From the NCBI GenBank assembly GCA_003024785.1, contig PUQB01000323.1, positions 62,001 to 126,000 on the forward strand: a stretch of 64,000 nucleotides of DNA, in the 5' to 3' direction. The notes beneath the pieces were generated by a model that ran no database searches, was not told the origin of the DNA, and saw only the letters and a program-made list of their open reading frames with translations. A program made the position numbers and the translations under genes. Below, piece after piece: positions 58,676 to 64,000 of this stretch. Source of the DNA: Selaginella tamariscina (taxonomy: Eukaryota > Streptophyta > Lycopodiopsida > Selaginellales > Selaginellaceae). Numbering within the stretch: the first letter of the stretch is position 1; every line of letters begins with the position of its first letter.

Positions 58676-59406
58676 GTGATTGAGGTAAAGAAAGGTGAAG
58701 AAATTAATATGGAAGTTGAACATGAAGAAGGGAACAACTCTGTTCCGGAGTATAAGTGGATTGATGAAGCTCTTACTGCTGAATTTGCTTATGTTAAATC
58801 CACTCTGGAGACACTTGTGAAAGATTACATGAGGGTCTTGATTTTTTCAGTGATGAGCTACGAGGGTTATCAAAAGTTCATGGTTTTAAGGGTTCCTCTT
58901 CCAAATGAATTTTAATGGCCGTGGCAGGCCGGTGATAGCTATTGCTTGGCTAGCTAACGCTAAAAAGCTAGTGGAACTGCAAGGCCTTACGTTAGATGAA
59001 GCTTTTCATGCAGTGACTTTTGCCTTGACAGGAGATGCACTCAAGTGGTGGCATCGTGTGAGTGTAGAAAGAGGAAAAAGTGGTTAATAGGTGGACTCAC
59101 TTGAGGAGTTTAAGAAGTTATTTTCTTTTGAATACTCTCCTGCTAATGATTATAAGGTGGCACTGTTAGCACTACGTAGTGCAAGCAAAATAGCTACATC
59201 AAAGAAATGATTGATTATTTCTCAAGGATTGTTTTACCAGTGGAAGTCCAGAAGACATACTTTTTGATAGATTGGCAAGTCAACTATGAAATCTCAATTG
59301 GAGGCTGCTGACTCTATTGATGTGGACCTTCGGAGATGTTTAAAAAAGCAAGGAATATGATATCTCCTTAGGCAAGGAGCATCATGAATATAGAAGTTAT
59401 GGACGT
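58676..59406 (+). pseudogene. gag relic, left arm
   Basis: ATG-less start MEVEHEEGNNSVPEYKWIDE region, then AIAWLANAKKLVELQGLTLD, ALTGDALKWWHRVSVERGKS and a stop, DSLEEFKKLFSF, TMKSQLEAADSIDVDL. Several stops and one shift compared with the right arm. Confidence 0.8.
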
Positions 59407-60130
59407 AGAATGGTAGTAGAATTCCTTATTGCTCGCTTCATGGAAGTTGCAGTAACTTACTAGGAGAAGTATACTTCTTTCCATGCCAGACTATCTTGGA
59501 TATTGTGCTCCATGAAAACTTCATAAGTATTCTAATCAATTATTGGTGTCATTTTCTTAAACCAAGCATGCCAAAGATGATATCATATGATTCAAGTTAG
59601 CCACAAAAAAGTCCTCCTTCACTGTAGTGCCCTCTACAATTAATGGTATAGTAACTATACCATGATGCTCTTGTGGATCTATAACACCCTTCAATATAAT
59701 ATGGATTTGTAGTTTTCACTGGTAACTTCAAATGATTAACAAAGTTCCATGAAACCCAATTATCAGAACTACCAAAGTTCAATAATACACTTGCAAAGTA
59801 CCATGTACTTGAGCCATAAGCATAATGACTGGTTCTTCTGGACCAACAGGAAGATTTTCCCAACAATACAGCTCACTTGTTTAGCTGTATCAGAAAGCTT
59901 TTTAGGACTACCCTTAATGGATACACTCTTCCTAAGGGGGCAATCTCTAACCACATGTGTAGTGTCACCACACTTAAAGCATCTTTAGTGGCTTGATAAG
60001 ACTTGACATGTATATTTGAATTTTTCTAAATTCTTCTTTTTTGTCATACAGGTTATTACTTTCAAAACCCCCTTTTTTATCATAAGGGTGGTGATGACGA
60101 TCAAACCGTCCCTTATCACGATAAGAACGT
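59407..60130 (-). pseudogene. Protease and zinc-knuckle relic between the arms
   Basis: Read on the - strand it continues the right-arm gag: zinc knuckle CFKCGDTTHVVRDCPLRKSV (about 59935-59990), then a protease-like NFGSSDNWVSWNFVNHLKLP (Asn in place of the expected catalytic Asp). Stops present. Confidence 0.7.
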
Positions 60131-60860
60131 CCATAACTTCTATATTCACGATGCTCCTTGCCTAAGGAGATATAATATTCCTTGCCTTTTTAAACATCTC
60201 CTCGAGGTCCACATCAATAGAGTCAGCAGCCTCCAACTGAGATTTCATAGTTGGACTTGCCAATCCATCCAAAAAGTACGTCTTTTGGACTTCCACTGGT
60301 AAAACAATCCTCGAGAAATAATCAGTCATTTCTTTGATGTAGCTATCCAAGCTATTTTGCTGTGTGCTGCAGTGCACCTTAGAATCATTAGCAGGAGAGT
60401 ATTCAAAGAAAATAACTTCTTAAACTCCTCAAGTGAGTCCACCAATCGACCACTTTTTCCTCTTTCTACACTCACATGATGCCACCACTTGAGTGCATCT
60501 CCTGTCAAGGCAAAAGTCACTGCATGAAAAGCTTCATCTAACGTAAGGCCTTGCAGTTCCACTAGCTTTTCAGCATTAGCTAGCCAAGCAATAGCTATCA
60601 CGGCCCGCCACGGCCATCAAAATTCGGCACAAGCCTTTTTTCAAAATGTTTGGAAGAGGAACCCTTAAAACCACGAACTTCAATAACCCTCGTAGCTCAT
60701 CATGGAAAAAATCAAGACCCTCATGAACATCTTTTCTCCAGATTTAACACAAGCAAATTCAGCAGTAAGAGCTTCATCAGTCCACTCATACTCTGGAACA
60801 GAGTTGTTCCCTTCTTCATGTTCGATTCCATATTAATTTCTTCACCTTTCTCTGCCTCAA
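60131..60860 (-). pseudogene. gag relic, right arm
   Basis: AIAWLANAEKLVELQGLTLD, ALTGDALKWWHHVSVERGKS, GRLVDSLEEFKKLFSL, a one-base shift, then SIDVDLEEMFKKARNIISP. Better preserved than the left arm. Confidence 0.8.
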
Positions 60861-60917
60861 TCACTCAAGGCACAACCACAGGGTTGTCGCTCATGATCGT
60901 GTGGCTCCGATACCAAT

Positions 60918-61279
60918 TGTAACGCTCCTAACACACGTGTATGGACACGCACACAAGATCTGCCAACTCAAACCTCCCAACCAAAGAACACGTGGTGTTC
61001 TCCCCCGAGCAATATGCAGACTTGCAATATCGTGTGCTTAACACACTAGTACAGTAGCTAGTACCCAGCTCGTCCTAAATCATGATCACCTAAATACTTT
61101 GTCCCTTTTTATATCATAGGCCTATATCCTTTTATTTATGGACTTTCTATTTATGGATTGTGTACCTTTATGGGACTTCTAGATCTATGTACACCTGTCA
61201 TTAATATATTCTTGAATATTCCACCTACAAGTTACGAGTCCATTACGTAAGTTTACTTCCATTACGTAAGTTTACTTCC
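60918..61279 (-). repeat. LTR of the right arm, inverted
   Basis: On the + strand starts TGTAACGCTCC right after the primer-site complement (gtggctccgataccaatt). The outer end has a 19-bp tandem duplication (attacgtaagtttacttcc at 61242 and 61261). Confidence 0.85.
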
Positions 61280-61559
61280 TTAGGGGGTATATAGCATAAT
61301 TGTCATAATAGTTAAGCGACTTATCTGTATCGAGGCTTTCTTCAACCTCTAGACTTGTAAGAGCTGGTGTACGCGACCTTGTCTCAACATTGTTACAAAA
61401 CACAACTCTCCTTTCATCTGGTTTGATCATAACCTACATCTTAGGTGGCACTTGTCATATCCGTCACTATGCCGTTTGTCATCTTCTCAGGCATTGCATA
61501 TAATTCGTCTTTGTGTATGTGTTTAATTTTATATGAATATTTGTCTAGAGGCTCTTACG
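61280..61559. other. Short intergenic stretch
   Basis: No frame or motif that I can support between the LTR and the ABCB relic. Confidence 0.4.
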
Positions 61560-62408
61560 ATTGACAAAGTAACTGTTGCTGTTTCCAGCAAATGTTCCTC
61601 AAAGGGTTTACTGGAAACGTTGCCAAGGCCCGCAAGGTGGCTGGTGAAGTCGGATTGTGGTAGCAGTCAACGTGGAGAAATAGATGGTTGAGCTGGTTGC
61701 TGCGCAGCTAGAGCAGCCCATGAGAAGCAGCAAGAAGAAGGGTCATGTGGCAGGTCTATTATATGGGTTGGGAGCTTTCCTCCTCTATTGCTCGTATAGT
61801 TTGTCACTTTGGTACTGCGGAGTGTAGTAAAGCAAGGACATGCAGACTTTGGGGTTGTGCTCAAGGTATTCTTCGGGTTAGTCGTGAAATCTTACGGTGT
61901 AGCTGAGACAATAGGAATAAGTCCTGGCATGCTCAAAGGGTTGCATGCTCTCAAGGCAGTGTTTGAACTCTTAGATAGGATGACAGAGATTGATCCAGAT
62001 GACCCCTGCAGCATGGACATCTCAGATATCAAAGGTCATATTGAGTTTAGAAATCCTTCTCGACCTCATGTTACAGTACTCAGCGACTTGAGCTTCAAGC
62101 TTGAGTCACGGCACAGCTTGGCTTTGGTTGGCTGCAGTGGTTCTGGAAAGAGCTCCATTATAACTTTGCTGGAGTGGTTTTATGACCCCAGTTCTGGGAG
62201 TGTTCTTGTAGATGAGAAGGTGGTACATGAAGCATTACTGGGTGGTGGTGAGAGGAAGAGCACCGTGGTGCTGGTTGCTCACAGGTCGTCTACAGTGTGG
62301 AGGGCTGATGAAATCACAGTTGTTCATCAGGGGCGGATTGTTGAACAGGGTACTCACGGGAGCTCAAATGGTCAGCATTCTTGCCTTGTTAAGCTTCAGC
62401 AAACATGA
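61560..62408 (+). pseudogene. ABCB (MDR/P-glycoprotein) transporter fragment, internally deleted
   Basis: 61600-61808 holds second-TMD sequence in shifted frames (TGNVAKARKVAGEVG; GHVAGLLYGLGAFLLYCSYS). From 61809 a 199-codon open frame covers the end of the TMD, the linker (LLDRMTEIDPDDPCSMDISD, IKGHIEFRN) and nucleotide-binding domain 2: Walker A GCSGSGKSS (about 62130-62156), FYDPSSGSVLVD, then a direct jump to VLVAHRSSTVWRADEITVVH (switch His) and QGRIVEQGTH, ending KLQQT. The Q-loop, LSGGQ signature and Walker B, roughly 110 residues, are missing. It cannot work as an ATPase. A lack of introns where ABCB genes usually have them would fit a retrocopy, but the piece is short. Confidence 0.85.
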
Positions 62409-63440
62409 GCATTGTAGTCTTAAATTTAACAAAAAAAACCACGTAGATAAACACGATATATTCACATATCCGTCAGCTGGGATATAATGTATATCATAAA
62501 TATAATGTGAAGTAGTGTACATAGACATTTGTGGATGGACACTTCAAATAATGTTGAGATTAATTATACACATGCAATAGTATGCATGTGTGTTAGATAA
62601 GAATCTTGCTATTAAATTATAATATTTTAATATTTTTAAAAAAATTGTTATTATATATATATATATATGAGAAAATCCAAGAGTAATGTGAGTATTATGT
62701 CAACTGGATTATTGGATTACGAGCACTAATGAAAGAGTACTAGTATTTCTTTGTTTTAATTCATATTTATCTTATGTGATATTCATGTTGTCTTAATATC
62801 AATTCCGCTGTGTAGAGAATCTTAGTAAACCCACATAATAAAATATAAGTCATCAAAACATTTAAGTCACCTTAGAATAATTAATAAAGTTATAATAATT
62901 ATTATGAAAAAAAATTATCATTAATAATTCGTTCATAATTACATTAATTGTTATTAGTATCAACTAAATTCAAAGTAGGATAGACAATTTCACAATATAA
63001 ATAAGGTGACAAAAAAAGATTAATTATTTATTATGTTAATAAGAGATTATCAAATAATTATCTGACTAAAGAAAAAAGTACATGATATATTTATACTTTG
63101 TTGTGAAACATCCATATGAACAAAAGCAGAATATCACATTACATAAATAATTTAATTATCATAAAATGTAACATTATCCAATGGCTTGCCTTAGCCCTAA
63201 TCACGTTGACCTCTTCAAAGCCGTTGGATTTGTGAGAATGGATCCTAGCCACAATAATGTTGAGGTCATCAAAGCCGCTGGATATGTGAGAGGATATCTT
63301 AACTTAAGCTAACTATGTAAGGAAATGCATGGCTAAATTAACCAAGAATTTGGCAAATAGACTATAGAACATTGGTGGATTTAAAACAACGATCTGACTA
63401 TATAATTGAAAAGATAGATAATGTCTTGTGTAATTTCATC
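62409..63440. other. AT-rich intergenic DNA; promoter side of the extensin gene
   Basis: Mostly A/T with a (TA)n tract near 62654. A partial direct repeat (gacctcttcaaagccgttgg at 63209; gaggtcatcaaagccgctgg at 63264) lies about 170-230 bases upstream of the extensin ATG. No other gene. Confidence 0.55.
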
Positions 63441-64000
63441 ATGCCATCGAAAAAGCTTTCTTTTCTTATTAGCTCTCCATATATTGTTCTTGGTTTCTAT
63501 TGTGAAGGCTACAGATGAAGACGGTCGCAGTAATCTAAGTCAAGAAGTACAAATCCCAGAATATACAAGGGCCTTCTACTGTGCAAGACCATGGATACAC
63601 AAACCATGGTGGTTCCCTACGATATTGTGTGGCCATCCTCCCCCTCCACATTTCGGTTATGCAGCTCCACCACCTCCTCTGTATTACTACAAATCCCCGC
63701 CACCACCCCAAAATCCCCTGTATCCCCCCTATCCCCACCATACCACTATCAGTCTCCATCTCCTCCGTGTAACTCTCCACCGCCTCCTCACCACAGATTC
63801 CCACCACCACCACCAGTGTACAAATACACATCCCCAGCACCTCCTATTGAATATGAATACAAATCCCCACCACCTCCAAAATACATGTATAAGTCTCCAC
63901 CACCTCCAGTTGAATATGAATACAAATCCCCACCACCTCCAAAATACATGTATAAGTCTCCACCACCTCCAGTTGAATATGAATACAAATCCCCACCACC
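63441..64000 (+). CDS. Extensin-like hydroxyproline-rich cell-wall protein, 5' part, frameshifted as read
   Basis: ATG 63441 starts MPSKK; one extra A in the AAAAA run would lead into a signal peptide (FLFLLALHILFLVSIVKA). Then DEDGRSNLSQEV, HPPPPHFGYAAPPPPLYYYK and, after another indel near 63710, blocks of SPPPP with Tyr motifs. From about 63845 a 63-bp (21-residue) unit repeats: YEYKSPPPPKYMYKSPPPPV. Extensins are secreted, hydroxylated and O-arabinosylated on Ser-Pro4 and cross-linked through Tyr-X-Tyr motifs, both seen here. The gene continues past the window. The glycine-rich frame on the other strand is an antisense artefact. Confidence 0.88.

Larger units (their letters stand above)
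58268..61279. repeat. Large inverted repeat of LTR plus gag
   Basis: Left arm 58268-59406 (+) and right arm about 60131-61279 (-) hold the same LTR, primer site and gag in opposite orientation, with about 725 bp between. Homology ends at the word atagaagttatggacg on both sides. The arms can be followed by eye at roughly 90% identity. Confidence 0.88.

Noticed and set aside
63788..63988. Gly/Tyr-rich 66-codon frame on the - strand (GGGGDLY repeats)
   Set aside because: Exact antisense of the extensin SPPPP repeats; a by-product of CCACCACC on the other strand.
1..64000. tRNA/rRNA genes, CRISPR arrays, organelle insertions
   Set aside because: No cloverleaf-type sequence, rRNA core or regular spacer array was seen; primer sites that resemble tRNA ends are parts of LTR elements.

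Overview
This is nuclear DNA from a seed plant. It has spliceosomal introns with GT..AG ends, plant-specific gene families (a GH17 beta-1,3-glucanase with a CBM43 tail, an EG45/natriuretic-peptide-like protein, a calmodulin-binding glutamate decarboxylase, an ABCB transporter and an extensin), AT-rich intergenic DNA with CA/TA microsatellites, and about 45 kb of nested LTR retrotransposons. The species cannot be fixed from sequence alone.

Layout. (1) 1-411 is the 3' end of a GH17 gene on the + strand. (2) 1944-2490 is a solo LTR. (3) 3135-22183 is a three-level nest. A chromovirus (called C here, TSD CAGAT) is interrupted by element A (4018-17405, TSD GTTGC), and A is interrupted inside its integrase by a minus-strand gag-protease-only element B (9665-14056, TSD AAAGT). 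(4) 22303-34552 is an older, decayed chromovirus D. It contains E (24212-28650, TSD GAAGA, an A-family LTR element with the same gag-protease-only structure as B) and a miniature TRIM element (32175-33013, TSD TAAAG). (5) 36555-44706 is a decayed Ty3/gypsy element F (TSD ATACT). Its integrase is split by a CACTA-type DNA transposon (39911-43350, TSD TGG) that carries what look like captured host exons. (6) 45869-47319 is a second GH17 copy on the - strand, about 99% identical to the first where they overlap. The two copies are convergent and bracket the transposon cluster. (7) 47320-51850 is AT-rich and apparently gene-free. (8) 51910-52365 is an intact two-exon EG45-like gene and 52724-54600 is a multi-exon glutamate decarboxylase, both on the - strand. 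(9) 55960-61279 is another gypsy relic ending in a large LTR-gag inverted repeat. (10) 61560-62408 is an internally deleted ABCB transporter relic. (11) 63441-64000 is the start of an extensin gene that runs off the window.

Two themes stand out. First, element A carries a roughly 612-codon open frame fused in frame behind its integrase, with no counterpart in B or E, while B and E share one and the same deletion of RT and integrase. This looks like an autonomous/non-autonomous pair. Second, almost every host gene here except the EG45-like one is damaged by single-base deletions, some of them in homopolymers, while splice sites, catalytic motifs and codon-level conservation survive. Either these loci are recent pseudogenes or the assembly carries uncorrected indels. 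This decides how the gene calls should be read.
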